A DNA stretch of 64,000 nucleotides from JAPPLB01 sp965218555 (GCA_965218555.1 OZ244625.1:930001-994000), one strand, 5' to 3'; positions 45,737 to 55,533 are shown, counted from the first letter of the stretch. Notes: generated from the sequence alone by a model not told the origin. Translations and numbers: made by a program.

Positions 45737-48103
45737 ATGAGTCTCGAGGTTCGTAAGGCGGCCGTGCTGGGCGCGGGGACGATGGGTTCGCGGATCGCGG
45801 CCCATCTGGCGAATGCCGGCATCGAATGTCTGTTGCTCGATCTCCCCATCGAAGGCGCATCCACCGAAGCCACGCGCAACGGCATCGTTGCTAAAGCGCA
45901 CAAGTCCCTTCTCAAGTCGCGACCGCCGGCCCTCTTTACCCCAGACGCGCTTCGGCGGATCGAGATCGGCAACTTCGCAGACCACTTTGCACGCGTTGCC
46001 GAGGCGGACTGGATCATCGAGGCCGTTGTCGAGAACTTCGATGCCAAGCGCGACATCCTCACCAAGGTCGATGCATTGCGCCGTCCCGGCGCTTTGATCA
46101 CGACCAACACATCGGGCCTCCCCGTCGGACGGCTCGCTGAAGGCATGTCGGACGATTTCCGAAAGAACTGGCTCGGAACGCACTTCTTCAATCCGCCCCG
46201 CCACATGCGCCTGATGGAGCTGATTTCCACGCCGGAGAGCGATCCTCACGTGGTCCGCTTCGTCGCGGACTTTTGCAGCCGTCGTCTCGGCAAGGTGGTC
46301 GTCTACGCCAATGACCGCCCCAACTTTATCGCCAACCGCATCCTGCTCTTCTCCGTCATGCACACATTGCAGGCGATGCGCACGCATGGCTTGACGATCG
46401 AAGAGGTCGATGCCCTGACCGGGCCGCTTGTCGGACGCCCCCGCATGGCGACCTTTCGCCTGGCCGACTTCATCGGCATCGATGTCTGTCTCTTTGTTGC
46501 GGAAACTCTGCATCGCCTCGTTCCCGACGATGAAAAACGCGAGGTGTACCGGCCGCCCGACTTCCTATGCAAGATGGTCGAGCAGGGCTTCACCGGCGAC
46601 AAGGCCGGGCAAGGGTTCTACAAGAAAGTCAAGGGCAAGGGCCGCTCCGAGCGGTTGGTTCTCGATCTCGAAACGCTTGACTATCGGCCGGCGAAAAAGC
46701 CGAGTTGGCCGGAGTTGCAGCAAGTCGGGAAGGTCCGCGATCTTCCGGAGAGGATCAAGGCGCTCATCGACGCGCCCACGCCGGCCGGCCGTTTCCTATG
46801 GGAAACACTGAGTGAACTGTTCCTTTACACCGCGGCGCGTATTCCCGAGGTGACGGACGACATCCGGGCCATCGACACGACCATGCGGACCGGGTTCAAT
46901 TGGGAGCAGGGCATCTTCAAGATCTGGAACGGCCTTGGCGTGGAGCAGACTGTCGAGCGCATGAAGGACGACGGCCGCGGGATTCCGCCGATGGTGGAAG
47001 CCGTGCTCGAGACGCCCGAAAAGTCCTTTTACCAGGAGAAGGGTCTTTCGCTCACCTACTTCGACTTCCCGGCAAAGCGCCACCAACCGCTGGTCGATCC
47101 CGAGGGCTTCATCCGCCTTGCTTCCCTGCATAGAGGCAAACGAACCCTGAAATCCAATGACAGCGCCAGCCTTATGGACCTGGGTGACGGCATCGTCTGC
47201 CTGGAGTTTCATTCCAAAGCGAACTCTCTCGATGAAGGCGTACTCGGTCTGCTGCGGGAAACCATCGACGACTTTGACGACAAACACCGGGCACTGGTCA
47301 TCGGCAATGATGGCGCTCACTTTTGTGTCGGCGCCAATCTCGCGATGCTTCTCGGATGGTGTCAATCGAAGAACTGGCAGCGGATCGAGCAGGGTGTCGA
47401 CGAAGTCCAAACGCTCTTCCGCTCGCTTCGCGGCCTGCCCAAACCCACCGTCGCCGCCGTCTTCGGGCAAACGCTCGCCGGAGGCTGCGAGCTCACGATT
47501 CACTGCGACCGTGTGCAGGCCGCGGCCGAGACCTACATCGGACTCGTCGAGGTGGGCGCAGGTTTAATTCCGGCGGCCGGAGGCTGCACGGAGATGCTGC
47601 GCCGGCACACCGCCTCGCTGCAACCGAAACACGATCTCACTCCCCCTACTCAAGCGGTCTTTGAACGTATCGGCATGGCCAAGGTCTCCAACAGCGCCGC
47701 GGAAGCCCGCGAGTGGAATCTTTTGCGGCCCGCCGACCTCATCACGATGAACCGCGACCACCTGCTCGCCGATGCTCGGCAGACGGCTCAGCTTCTGGCC
47801 GCCGCACCGTACCAACCGCCGCAGCGCTCCGAGATACTCGTCGGCGGACAAGGCACTCTGGCCGCCCTCAAACTGGCGATCTATTTGATGCACGAAGCCG
47901 GTTACATCAGCGACTACGACCGTCACATCGGGAGCAAGCTGGCCAACGTTCTCGCCGGTGGGCCGCTGTCTCAGCCCGCTTGGGTTTCAGAGGACTACAT
48001 GCTCGGTCTGGAGAAAGAAGCCTTTCTCAGCCTGTGCGGAGAAGAGAGAACACAGCAGCGCATGAGTCACATTCTGGAAACCGGCAGACCGCTCCGCAAC
48101 TAG
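45737..48103 (+). CDS. Fused 3-hydroxyacyl-CoA dehydrogenase / enoyl-CoA hydratase
   Basis: This protein of 788 residues resembles FadN-type enzymes of fatty-acid beta-oxidation. An N-terminal dehydrogenase has the NAD motif LGAGTMGSRIA and the active-site region GTHFFNPPRHM (catalytic His). A dehydrogenase C-terminal domain follows (KPCNF-type equivalent PNFIANRI). A crotonase domain from about residue 480 contains FCVGANLAMLL and a glycine-rich oxyanion region. The order dehydrogenase-hydratase is opposite to FadB. No thiolase or acyl-CoA dehydrogenase gene is adjacent. AAGGAG lies upstream of the ATG. Confidence 0.9.
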   Translation: MSLEVRKAAVLGAGTMGSRIAAHLANAGIECLLLDLPIEGASTEATRNGIVAKAHKSLLKSRPPALFTPDALRRIEIGNFADHFARVAEADWIIEAVVENFDAKRDILTKVDALRRPGALITTNTSGLPVGRLAEGMSDDFRKNWLGTHFFNPPRHMRLMELISTPESDPHVVRFVADFCSRRLGKVVVYANDRPNFIANRILLFSVMHTLQAMRTHGLTIEEVDALTGPLVGRPRMATFRLADFIGIDVCLFVAETLHRLVPDDEKREVYRPPDFLCKMVEQGFTGDKAGQGFYKKVKGKGRSERLVLDLETLDYRPAKKPSWPELQQVGKVRDLPERIKALIDAPTPAGRFLWETLSELFLYTAARIPEVTDDIRAIDTTMRTGFNWEQGIFKIWNGLGVEQTVERMKDDGRGIPPMVEAVLETPEKSFYQEKGLSLTYFDFPAKRHQPLVDPEGFIRLASLHRGKRTLKSNDSASLMDLGDGIVCLEFHSKANSLDEGVLGLLRETIDDFDDKHRALVIGNDGAHFCVGANLAMLLGWCQSKNWQRIEQGVDEVQTLFRSLRGLPKPTVAAVFGQTLAGGCELTIHCDRVQAAAETYIGLVEVGAGLIPAAGGCTEMLRRHTASLQPKHDLTPPTQAVFERIGMAKVSNSAAEAREWNLLRPADLITMNRDHLLADARQTAQLLAAAPYQPPQRSEILVGGQGTLAALKLAIYLMHEAGYISDYDRHIGSKLANVLAGGPLSQPAWVSEDYMLGLEKEAFLSLCGEERTQQRMSHILETGRPLRN

Positions 48104-48406
48104 CCTTGGCCGGAGCCGCTACTCGCTCACTTTCCAAGAGACCCGCGGTCCGAGCCGGACGGAACGCGGACATGCGGCATAGCGCCGCCGCCTCCCGAAC
48201 AGCCTGACTGCGCCTCGCCAACCACGTTCCTCCCACGGTCCCCTACGTCTCGCTCACGGCGGGTGCAAGCGTTCCCAGCCGACATGGAGCTGCTCGAACC
48301 GATCGGCCCGTAGCGTCATGGATGTCAAGCAGGCGGAACCATCCCGAGTGCTACGCTACGGGGAAAGCGCCGTCGGTGCGAAGGGCGCCCTCGTACGAAG
48401 GCCACG
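48104..48406 (+). other. Gene-free interval
   Basis: I see no gene, tRNA or strong terminator here. The sequence contains repeat-like words of the kind seen in other gaps (CTCGCTCAC, TCTCGCTCACGG). A weak -10-like TACGCT at 48352 is the only possible promoter element for nadE. Confidence 0.5.
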
Positions 48407-50056
48407 ATGAAGCTAGCGCTCGGCCAGATCAACCCCACCGTGGGCGACCTTGCAGGCAATGTCGATCGCATGATCGCGATGGCCCGGGAGGCGGCCGCCG
48501 TGTCCACCGATCTGATGGTGTTCCCGGAACTCGCCGTAAGCGGCTATCCGCCCCGCGACCTCGTCGAGATTCCGCACTACCTCGAACGCAACGAGAGCGA
48601 GCTGCGGCGTTTGGCCCGCGAGACATCGGCTCTGGGAATCGCCGTCATCGCGGGATACGCGGGAAGCTCCGAACCCGGTGCATCGCGGCCGGCCTCCAAC
48701 TGCGCCGCCTATCTGCGAAACGGCCAAGTGCTACACCGGCAGAGCAAAATGCTGCTGCCTACCTACGACGTCTTCGACGAGTGGCGATACTTCGCGCCGG
48801 CGAAGAGCCAGCAAGTCTGGCATCACGACGGATGCCGCCTGGCTGTCACGATCTGCGAGGACGTTTGGAACGACAAACAGTTCTGGGACCGCCGGCGCTA
48901 CGAACGCGACCCGGTCGAAGAACTCGTGCGGCAGGGTACGGATATCGTCATCAACATCGCCTCTTCTCCGTATCACATGGACAAGCGCAAGCTGCGGCTG
49001 AACATGATCTCAGCCACGGCGCGCCGTTGGGGAGTGCCGATCGCCATGGTCAACCAAGTCGGCGGGAACGATCAACTTGTCTTCGACGGATCGAGCTTCG
49101 TCGTCGGGACGGACGGTGGCATCCGCGCCCGTGCCAGCTCTTTCCGCGAGGATTTACTCTTCTACGACACCGACGCGGGCGTCGGCAACATCCGTGAGCC
49201 ATCGTCGAGCGAGTGTGATGCGCTGTATGACGCCTTGGTTCTCGGCACGCGCGACTACGTCGGCAAATGCGAGTTCCGAAGCGCAATCGTAGGCCTGAGC
49301 GGAGGCATGGATTCGTCGCTCACCGCCGCCATCGCCGTCGATGCCCTGGGCGCCGAAAACGTGATGGGAGTCGGCATGCCGGGTCCGTTTTCTTCCGCTG
49401 GCAGTGTCAGCGATGCGAAGCAGTTGGCCGAAGCACTGGGTATCCGCTTCGAGATCATCAGCATCAACGACGCCTACGTCACCATGATGAAAGCTCTCGC
49501 GCCCGTCTTCGCGGATCGCGAGACGGACACCGCGGAGGAAAACCTGCAGGCACGTCTGCGGGGCGACACCTTGATGGCGCTCTCGAACAAGTTCGGCTCG
49601 ATAGTGCTCACGACCGGCAACAAAAGCGAAATCGCCGTTGGATACTGCACGCTCTACGGCGACATGGCCGGGGGGTTGGCCGTCATCAGCGACGTGCCCA
49701 AGACCCTGGTCTACAAGCTGGCGCGGGTCGTGAACCAGCGGCGCGCCGGGCCGATTCCCGAGTCCGTCTTCACCAAGCCGCCCTCCGCGGAGTTGCGGCC
49801 CGATCAGAAAGACACCGACTCGCTCCCCGCGTACGAAGTGCTCGACCCGATCCTTCAACTCTACGTCGAGCAGTACGAGGAACCATCCGCCATCGCAAAG
49901 AAACTAGGGCTTTCCGAAGACCTCATTCGCGACGTCACACGCAAGGTGGAGCGCAACGAATACAAGCGCCAGCAGGCCGCGCCCGGCCTGCGCGTTACCT
50001 CGAAAGCCTTCGGAATGGGCCGCCGGTTCCCCATTGCGCAGCGCTACTCGCCCTAA
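48407..50056 (+). CDS. nadE: Glutamine-dependent NAD+ synthetase
   Basis: Amidates deamido-NAD using ammonia from glutamine. The N-terminal carbon-nitrogen hydrolase domain has its Glu (FPELAVSG, about 40), Lys (QSKMLLPTYDVFDE, about 110) and Cys (ICEDVWND, about 145), giving the amidase triad. The C-terminal ATP-pyrophosphatase domain has the SGGMDSSL P-loop near 300 and later GNKSEIAVGY. At 549 residues it is the expected length for the two-domain bacterial form. Starts MKLALGQINPTVGD, a normal start. Confidence 0.95.
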   Translation: MKLALGQINPTVGDLAGNVDRMIAMAREAAAVSTDLMVFPELAVSGYPPRDLVEIPHYLERNESELRRLARETSALGIAVIAGYAGSSEPGASRPASNCAAYLRNGQVLHRQSKMLLPTYDVFDEWRYFAPAKSQQVWHHDGCRLAVTICEDVWNDKQFWDRRRYERDPVEELVRQGTDIVINIASSPYHMDKRKLRLNMISATARRWGVPIAMVNQVGGNDQLVFDGSSFVVGTDGGIRARASSFREDLLFYDTDAGVGNIREPSSSECDALYDALVLGTRDYVGKCEFRSAIVGLSGGMDSSLTAAIAVDALGAENVMGVGMPGPFSSAGSVSDAKQLAEALGIRFEIISINDAYVTMMKALAPVFADRETDTAEENLQARLRGDTLMALSNKFGSIVLTTGNKSEIAVGYCTLYGDMAGGLAVISDVPKTLVYKLARVVNQRRAGPIPESVFTKPPSAELRPDQKDTDSLPAYEVLDPILQLYVEQYEEPSAIAKKLGLSEDLIRDVTRKVERNEYKRQQAAPGLRVTSKAFGMGRRFPIAQRYSP

Positions 50057-50073
50057 CCTGCCTATCTCACCAC
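50057..50073 (+). repeat. Dispersed repeat A, partial copy
   Basis: CCTGCCTATCTCACCAC, just after the nadE stop, is a variant of GCCTGCATTTCTCACCAC. It is followed by a small hairpin CCTTG-CAAGG and by GAGGCGAGTGAGG, similar to the second part of the longer copies. Confidence 0.6.
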
Positions 50074-50121
50074 CTTGTATGTGGCAAGGTAGGGGCAAGA
50101 GGCGAGTGAGGAGCCGCTAGG

Positions 50122-50797
50122 TGTGATCTTTCAATAGGTTGTTCACTCGGTCCCGACCGAGGAAACTGAGGGTACCCAGCACACAGTTTCCCGGAAGGAG
50201 GACCGAGTGAACATCCATCAGAATGCCAAGTTGACCCCGCAAAGTCGAGCCGCTGTTGTCCGGCGGATCCTCGACGAGGGCCAGACCCCGAAGGCGGTGG
50301 CCAACGTCTTCGGGGTCTGTGCGCACACCGTGCGCAAGTGGGTAGACCGCTATCGGGCCGAGGGCGCCGACGGCTTGCTCGACCGCAGCTCGCGTCCGCA
50401 TCGCTCGCCACGGACGATACCGGCCACCGTCATCAGCCGCATCACCGCCTTGCGCCGGCTGCGCTGGACCGGCGCACAGATCGCCGCCACTGTCGGGGTG
50501 GCGCCTGCTACCGTCAGTCGGGTCCTCCGCCGCCAGGGCCTTGCCCGCCTCTGTGCCCTCGACCCGGCGCCACCCGTCCGCCGCTACGAACATCCCCGCC
50601 CGGGCGACCTGCTGCACCTTGATATCAAGAAACTCGGCCGCTTTCACCGCCCCGGTCACCGCCTCACCGGGGACCGGGGCCACACCAGCCCCGGCGCCGG
50701 CCGGGAATACCTCCTTGTCTGCATCGACGACCACTCCCGCCTTGCCTTCTCTCAGCTCTACCCCGACCAAACCGCCGCCTCGGCGACGGCCTTCCTC
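50122..50797 (+). mobile_element. IS481-family remnant
   Basis: The left end is probably TGTGATCTTTCAATAGG at 50122. The segment carries the 5' part of a transposase gene and is cut near 50,797, where IS110-type sequence begins. No right end or catalytic C-terminal half remains. Confidence 0.6.
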
Positions 50798-50950
50798 AGC
50801 GCCGCGCCCGGCGCAGGATCGCCGGAGGCCGTCCCCGTGTGCGCAAGGCGTTGTACCTGGCGGCCCGCGCCGCGGTGCGCTGTGACCCCCAGCTGGCCGC
50901 CTTCCGCGCCCGTCTGCTCGCAGTCGGTAAGCCGAAGCAGGTCGCACTGA
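50207..50950 (+). pseudogene. IS481-type transposase fragment running into IS110 sequence
   Basis: Starting at GTG 50207 behind AGGAGG, the first ~200 residues are a normal IS481-type transposase N-terminus: two HTH blocks (PKAVANVFGVCAHTVRKWVD; WTGAQIAATVGVAPATVSRV) and the start of the DDE domain (LLHLDIKKLGRFHRPGHR, CIDDHSRLAF). After PDQTAASATAFLSA the frame enters the DNA of the next fragment, read out of its own frame, and ends by chance at 50950. The second and third catalytic residues are missing, so it is inactive. Confidence 0.85.
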
Positions 50951-51030
50951 TTGCCGTCGCTCGTAAGCTGCTGGTTGCGCTCAATGCCATGATCCGCGAC
51001 GATCGACCCTGGATCCCACTTCCTGCTTGA
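50798..51030 (+). pseudogene. IS110-type transposase C-terminal fragment
   Basis: In the frame ending at TGA 51028 the DNA encodes GGRPRVRKALYLAARAAVR, then GKPKQVALIAVARKLLVALN and DDRPW. This is the C-terminal end of IS110-family transposases. The N-terminal DEDD domain is absent. It abuts the IS481 fragment without spacer, so one element or a deletion joined the two. Confidence 0.75.
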
Positions 51031-51047
51031 CATAGTCGCTGACGGGG

Positions 51048-51086
51048 GAAGCACGCGACAAGACCGTCATGACTTCGTTGCGCTGG
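51048..51086 (+). repeat. Dispersed repeat B, copy 1
   Basis: This 39-base segment starting GAAGCACGCGACAAGACC and ending CTTCGTTGCGCTGG matches 36 of 39 bases at 55534-55572. It lies just after the IS110 fragment. Confidence 0.75.
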
Positions 51087-51154
51087 CTTGCCGTGCTCGA
51101 TGTACGGGTCAAGTACACCTGCGCGCGCCAAGCGGCTCACGCCTCGTCCTGACG

Positions 51155-51199
51155 GCCCTCTCACGCACTTCGCCTCCCCACGTGGTGAGAAAGACAGGC
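51155..51199 (-). repeat. Dispersed repeat A, long copy
   Basis: Read on the minus strand, this is GCCTGTCTTTCTCACCAC followed by GTGGGGAGGCGAAGTGCGTG and AGAGGGC. It matches the copy at 63953-64000 over about 40 bases. It lies between the IS remnants and hom. Confidence 0.75.
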
Positions 51200-51244
51200 T
51201 CATCGACAGACCAAGCCGGTGGGAGTGGCGGATCGGAGCTTCCC

Positions 51245-51250
51245 TATAAT
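51245..51250 (+). promoter_or_regulatory. Putative -10 box for hom
   Basis: A perfect TATAAT ends 11 bases before the hom ATG, so the transcript would have a leader of only a few bases. No Shine-Dalgarno sequence precedes the ATG (the gap reads GAGTCGTCTTC). No clear -35 box is present. Confidence 0.45.
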
Positions 51251-51261
51251 GAGTCGTCTTC

Positions 51262-52578
51262 ATGCCCCCCCTTCATCTCGGTATCGTCGGCCTCGGCAAT
51301 GTAGGGCGCGGCACTCTCCGCATTCTGCATGACAACGCTGCGCTGATCGAGCGCAAGCTGGGCTTCCCGCTGGTCGTGAAGGCCCTTTGCTCGCGGTCGG
51401 TACTGGCCAAGCCCTCCGAGGAAGTCCTGCTCTTTCCGGACGCTATGCGGACCGCGGACTGGAAGGATGTCGTCAACCATCCCGACGTTCACATCGTGGC
51501 GGAACTCGTCGGCGGCACCGAGGCGGCGGCCCGGATCGTCGAATCTTCGATTGCCGCCGGTAAATCATTTGTTACGGCCAACAAGGAGCTGATGGCGGAG
51601 CGTGGCGGTGAAATCTGGGAGAAAGCCATCGTAGCAAACACCTGCCTGGCGATGGAAGCAAGCGTCGCGGGTGGAATACCGATCCACTCCGTGTTACGCG
51701 AGGGAATCTCCGGAGATCGGGTTGCTTCGTTGATGGGCATCCTGAACGGCACATCAAATTACATCTTGACCGAGATGGAGAGGCGCGGCGAGTCGCTGGA
51801 AACAGTGCTCAAAGAGGCGCAGGAGCTGGGCTACGCCGAAGCCGACCCGTCGGCCGACGTGGACGGCTATGACGCCCAAGCGAAGTTGACTCTGCTGGCC
51901 GCGCTTGCATTCGGCGTGAAGATCACGCCTTCGGACATCCATCGCGAGGGTATCCGGCGCATTCGCAACATCGACTTCGCGTACGCGTCGCGGCTCGGCC
52001 AGACCGTGCGTCTGATCGCGGCCGCCGAACAGACCGATCGAGGCCTGTTGCTGTCCGTCCGCCCCGCTCTAATCCCCCGCGACACGATCCTGGCGCACGT
52101 CCAGGGTTCTTACAACGCCATCTGGATCAGGGGGGTCCACGGAGAGGATACGTTCTATTACGGCCGGGGCGCCGGACCGACCCCCACCGGCGTCGCCGTC
52201 GTCAGTGATCTGATGCGCGTGGCCCGTGAAATCGTCAACGGCAGTCCCGAAAGGGTCTCGCCATTTGCCCATCCGGCTCTGGAGAAGTACGCGCCGGCTC
52301 CCATCGAGCACCAAGTGCGAGCTTACTACCTCAGATTCCGTGTGAGGGATCAACCGGGCATCATCGCGACCCTCGCCTCGATTCTGGCGGAGGCCGGTAT
52401 CAGCCTGGAGGCCGTGCTCCAGGAGCCCAGCTTCAATAAAGCCGACTTGCCGTTCGTCATCACGATCGAACCCACGGAAGAAGGCTCTTTGCGCCAAGCC
52501 ATCAGCCGGATGGACGGCCTCGGCTTTCTCGTCGACCAACCTCTGACTCTGCCCCTCGAATACGGTCTGCAGCAGTAA
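51262..52578 (+). CDS. hom: Homoserine dehydrogenase
   Basis: Reduces aspartate semialdehyde to homoserine for threonine and methionine. The 438-residue protein has an N-terminal NAD(P) motif GIVGLGNVGRGT, the NKELMAERG and ASVAGGIPI blocks, the catalytic-domain segment GILNGTSNYILTEM, and GYAEADPSADVDGYDAQAK with the active-site Asp and Lys. A C-terminal ACT domain (about 350-430) suggests threonine feedback. It is monofunctional, with aspartate kinase encoded 24 kb away. Confidence 0.95.
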   Translation: MPPLHLGIVGLGNVGRGTLRILHDNAALIERKLGFPLVVKALCSRSVLAKPSEEVLLFPDAMRTADWKDVVNHPDVHIVAELVGGTEAAARIVESSIAAGKSFVTANKELMAERGGEIWEKAIVANTCLAMEASVAGGIPIHSVLREGISGDRVASLMGILNGTSNYILTEMERRGESLETVLKEAQELGYAEADPSADVDGYDAQAKLTLLAALAFGVKITPSDIHREGIRRIRNIDFAYASRLGQTVRLIAAAEQTDRGLLLSVRPALIPRDTILAHVQGSYNAIWIRGVHGEDTFYYGRGAGPTPTGVAVVSDLMRVAREIVNGSPERVSPFAHPALEKYAPAPIEHQVRAYYLRFRVRDQPGIIATLASILAEAGISLEAVLQEPSFNKADLPFVITIEPTEEGSLRQAISRMDGLGFLVDQPLTLPLEYGLQQ

Positions 52579-52962
52579 GGTTCGATCGAGTCGCTCGCTA
52601 CGACAGCTCCCGTCCGCAAAAGAGGGTTGTTCGCCACGGGCCGCCCGATGCTCGCGGCCGGTGGACCCATCGCCGGTGCGGGCTTCCGGATAGGCTGCCT
52701 CTGGTGGATCAGGCACTCGAAGCCGGTTCTTCCGGCGTGGTTTTCGGGCGTCCGCATCCGGCGGCAACCTGACCCGGCGAAGGCCCTGCGGCGGTTTGCG
52801 CCCTGGCTCACCATCATGCCAGCGCCGCCGGTCTCGTAGCCGGAATAGCAACGCGACGGGAACCCGGCGTAGCGGCGTCCGTGGTGCTATAGTCGATGGC
52901 TGATTGGGCTGAGACGCCTTTCCTTCCTCTCCCGTCGTTGTTGAGCGTATCGAGACTCCCGA
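52579..52962 (+). other. Gene-free interval
   Basis: No supported gene lies in these 384 bases. Reading frames on both strands lack codon bias and homology that I can recognise. A -10-like TATAGT at 52888-52893 could serve the next gene with a 70-base leader. Confidence 0.5.
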
Positions 52963-54111
52963 ATGTCAAAACCAGATCGTCGTCAAGTCCTCACCTCTCT
53001 CGCCGCCTTGGGTGTCGGCTCGTCCGCAATGCAGCCGCTTTTCGCAGCCGCATCGGCGGCGCCGAGGTCGTCTCTCACATCCCGCATCACGCGATTCGAG
53101 ATTGCGCCGACGAAACTTGCCTACTACGAGCCGGTCCGTGAAGCATTGACGGGTAGTTTCCTGCTACAGAACCGTCATCAAACCTCTTTTGATCCGACCA
53201 TCGTCAAGATTCACACCGACGATGGATTGACCGGAATCTGCAACGCGATGATGCGAAATCCGGAGCGGATCGAGGCCACTCTGAAACGAATGGTCGGCCA
53301 TTCGCCTTGGGAGTATCTGCACGACGATTCTCTCGCCGGCATTCTGGTGGCGGTCTACGATCTTGTCGGACAGGCAGCGGGTCTGCCCGTCTCGCGCCTC
53401 TTCTCGACAAATCCGAAGGAGAAGATCGTTCAGACCTGGTGGAGTCAGTGCTATCCGCCGGCATTGATGGCCGAAGAGGCGGCTCGCGGCGAGGCCCTGG
53501 GTTACAAGGTGCACAAGGTCAAGGCGCGTCCGTGGCAAGATCCCATCGAGCAAGCTGCCGCGATTTGCGATGTCGTCAAGAGTGATTTCCGGATTTGGGC
53601 GGACGCCAACTCCTGGTGGGGCTCGGTGGGGCGGACCATTCACTTTTGCAATCGGCTGGCCAAGTTCAACAACTATTTTGCGATCGAGTCCCCGATCAAG
53701 CGTCCAGGCATCGCCGGTTATCGAGCCCTCAAGGGAAAAGTGCCGCTGCAAATGAGCGAGCACATGACGCCTGACCCGATGCCGTACATCCGCGAAGGGC
53801 TCCTGGACACCTTCGTAATCGGCGGGCCACTCGGCAAGACGCTCATCCAACGCGCCCTGATGGCCGAAGTTACCAAGATGCCCCTATGGGTCGAGCATAG
53901 TATCGAAGACGGCATCAACCAGGTCTTTCAGGCTCACCAGGCTGCGGCGTTCCCCGGCATCGAGTACACCATCAGCATTACTCACATTCTTGTCGACGAC
54001 CTGATGAAGGAACCGTTCACGATGAAAGACGGCTTCTACACGGTACCCACGAAGCCTGGATTGGGCGTCAGCCTCGACGAGGACGCGATCGACAAGTATC
54101 GAACCGCCTAG
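52963..54111 (+). CDS. Tat-exported enolase-superfamily protein
   Basis: The 382-residue protein starts with a twin-arginine signal (DRRQVLTSLAALGVG), then an enolase-type capping domain (about 45-150) and a barrel domain. Barrel motifs include KVHKVKARPW (the Lys-x-Lys region), WADANSWW (first metal Asp) and FAIESPI (Glu), with a possible third ligand Glu in QMSEHMTP. It belongs to the mandelate racemase/muconate lactonizing group and probably acts on a carboxylate outside the cytoplasm. Export is unusual for the superfamily but occurs in Acidobacteriota and Planctomycetes. The substrate is unknown. Confidence 0.85.
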   Translation: MSKPDRRQVLTSLAALGVGSSAMQPLFAAASAAPRSSLTSRITRFEIAPTKLAYYEPVREALTGSFLLQNRHQTSFDPTIVKIHTDDGLTGICNAMMRNPERIEATLKRMVGHSPWEYLHDDSLAGILVAVYDLVGQAAGLPVSRLFSTNPKEKIVQTWWSQCYPPALMAEEAARGEALGYKVHKVKARPWQDPIEQAAAICDVVKSDFRIWADANSWWGSVGRTIHFCNRLAKFNNYFAIESPIKRPGIAGYRALKGKVPLQMSEHMTPDPMPYIREGLLDTFVIGGPLGKTLIQRALMAEVTKMPLWVEHSIEDGINQVFQAHQAAAFPGIEYTISITHILVDDLMKEPFTMKDGFYTVPTKPGLGVSLDEDAIDKYRTA

Positions 54112-54271
54112 CGGCCTTCCGTCCCGGCGATTGCCTCAACCCGGAGGCGCAGATGATCGACGGCCGGGACTCTTCAGCCGTCGCTGCGGCCACGGCTCGA
54201 TGGTGAACCTCACACGGCAGGCTCGGGCAGCCTCGGTCACGTCCGCGCCGGGTTCTGATACCATCTTCCGC

Positions 54272-55507
54272 ATGAAAAACGCTCTCATCGCCTCGTCAGG
54301 CTTGTCTTTGCTGTTCCTCTTGTCTTGCTCACCCGCCACAGACAGGGGCGGAGAAACAGCCCCGATGAGGGCCGAGCCGCAGCCGACTGGTGACTTCCAC
54401 ACCGACTCCTTCGTAATGGACTCTCATGTCCATGTCATGAGCCGGCAGCTCCTCGAGGGCACGGATTTCGGTGACCGCTATGAAGACGGGCACGTCGACT
54501 TGCCACGGACGATCGAGGGGGGTGTCGACGCGATGTTCTTCTCGATCTATACGCCCGAGCCCTACTACCCGAATCGGCACGACGTGAAAAACACGCTTCG
54601 ACTCGTCGAGCTGGCCCGGCAGCAAGTCGAGAAGAACAACGACAGGATCGATCTCGCCCGCAATGCGACGGACATCGAGCGCATCAACTCCGAGGGCAAG
54701 GTGGCAGCCTTCATGGACCTCGAAGGCCCCTTCGACCTCGACGGCGATCTCCTCGTACTCGCCGGTCTCTACCGCCTGGGGCTACGGTCGTTTCAGCTCA
54801 CGGCTCATAACTTCACCAGCAACATCGTCGACTCGTGCTGCGACGTCAGCCAATGGGGCGGGCTGAACGAACAGGGCCGCGCCGTCGTGAAAGAAGCGAA
54901 TCGCCTCGGCATGATCATCAACGTGGCGCACGGTTCCGAAGAGACGATTCAGCAAACGGTCGCGCTCAGCGAGGACCCCGTCATTTACACCCACGGCGGC
55001 TTCCGCCATTTCGTCGATATCCCTCGCTGCATCAGCGACGAGGCCGCCAAAGCGATCGCGGCCAAGGGCGGCGTCATCTCGATCCAATGGGGCAGCACGT
55101 TCAACAACCCCAAATACTTCGAGTGGAAGCACAAAGGCATCCCGATCGTATACGACATCTCGAAGAAACTCGGCAAATACGCCGATATGCCGATCGACAA
55201 GATCGACGACGAGGAGCGGTCGCGCCTGCCCTTCGTCTTCAAGGGGACGATACCTGACGAATATTGGATGGGAGCCGATCAGCTCGCCAAGGTCGTAGAC
55301 TACGGAGTGCAACTCGTCGGCGAAGACCACATCGGCCTCGGCTCCGACTTCGATGGCGGGCCACCGCTGCCTCGCGAAATCAAAGATATCAGCGACTACC
55401 CCGAGATGACCAAGGCACTGCAACGTCTCGGCTACGGCGAAGAGCGCATCCGCAAAATCCTCGGCTTGAATCTGCTGCGCGTCATTCGTGAAGTGACTGA
55501 AAACTAG
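54272..55507 (+). CDS. Membrane dipeptidase (peptidase M19), lipoprotein
   Basis: ATG 54272 opens a lipoprotein signal (LLFLLSCSPA, lipobox Cys at about residue 18); the frame extends upstream to 54131 without support. Zinc-binding motifs of renal-dipeptidase type are present: DSHVHVM (HxH), FMDLEGPFDLDG (Glu), a His block in IIINVAHGSEE-like sequence, YTHGGFRH and GLGSDFDGG. It probably hydrolyses dipeptides, including D-amino-acid-containing or dehydro-peptides, at the outer face of a membrane. Length of the mature part is normal. It lies downstream of the Tat-exported enolase-like gene. Confidence 0.9.
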   Translation: MKNALIASSGLSLLFLLSCSPATDRGGETAPMRAEPQPTGDFHTDSFVMDSHVHVMSRQLLEGTDFGDRYEDGHVDLPRTIEGGVDAMFFSIYTPEPYYPNRHDVKNTLRLVELARQQVEKNNDRIDLARNATDIERINSEGKVAAFMDLEGPFDLDGDLLVLAGLYRLGLRSFQLTAHNFTSNIVDSCCDVSQWGGLNEQGRAVVKEANRLGMIINVAHGSEETIQQTVALSEDPVIYTHGGFRHFVDIPRCISDEAAKAIAAKGGVISIQWGSTFNNPKYFEWKHKGIPIVYDISKKLGKYADMPIDKIDDEERSRLPFVFKGTIPDEYWMGADQLAKVVDYGVQLVGEDHIGLGSDFDGGPPLPREIKDISDYPEMTKALQRLGYGEERIRKILGLNLLRVIREVTEN

Positions 55508-55524
55508 CCTGCATTTCTCACCAC
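55507..55524 (+). repeat. Dispersed repeat A, partial copy
   Basis: GCCTGCATTTCTCACCAC begins at the last base of the dipeptidase stop codon. It matches exactly the first 18 bases of the copy at 63953. Confidence 0.7.
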
Positions 55525-55533
55525 CTGACGTCC

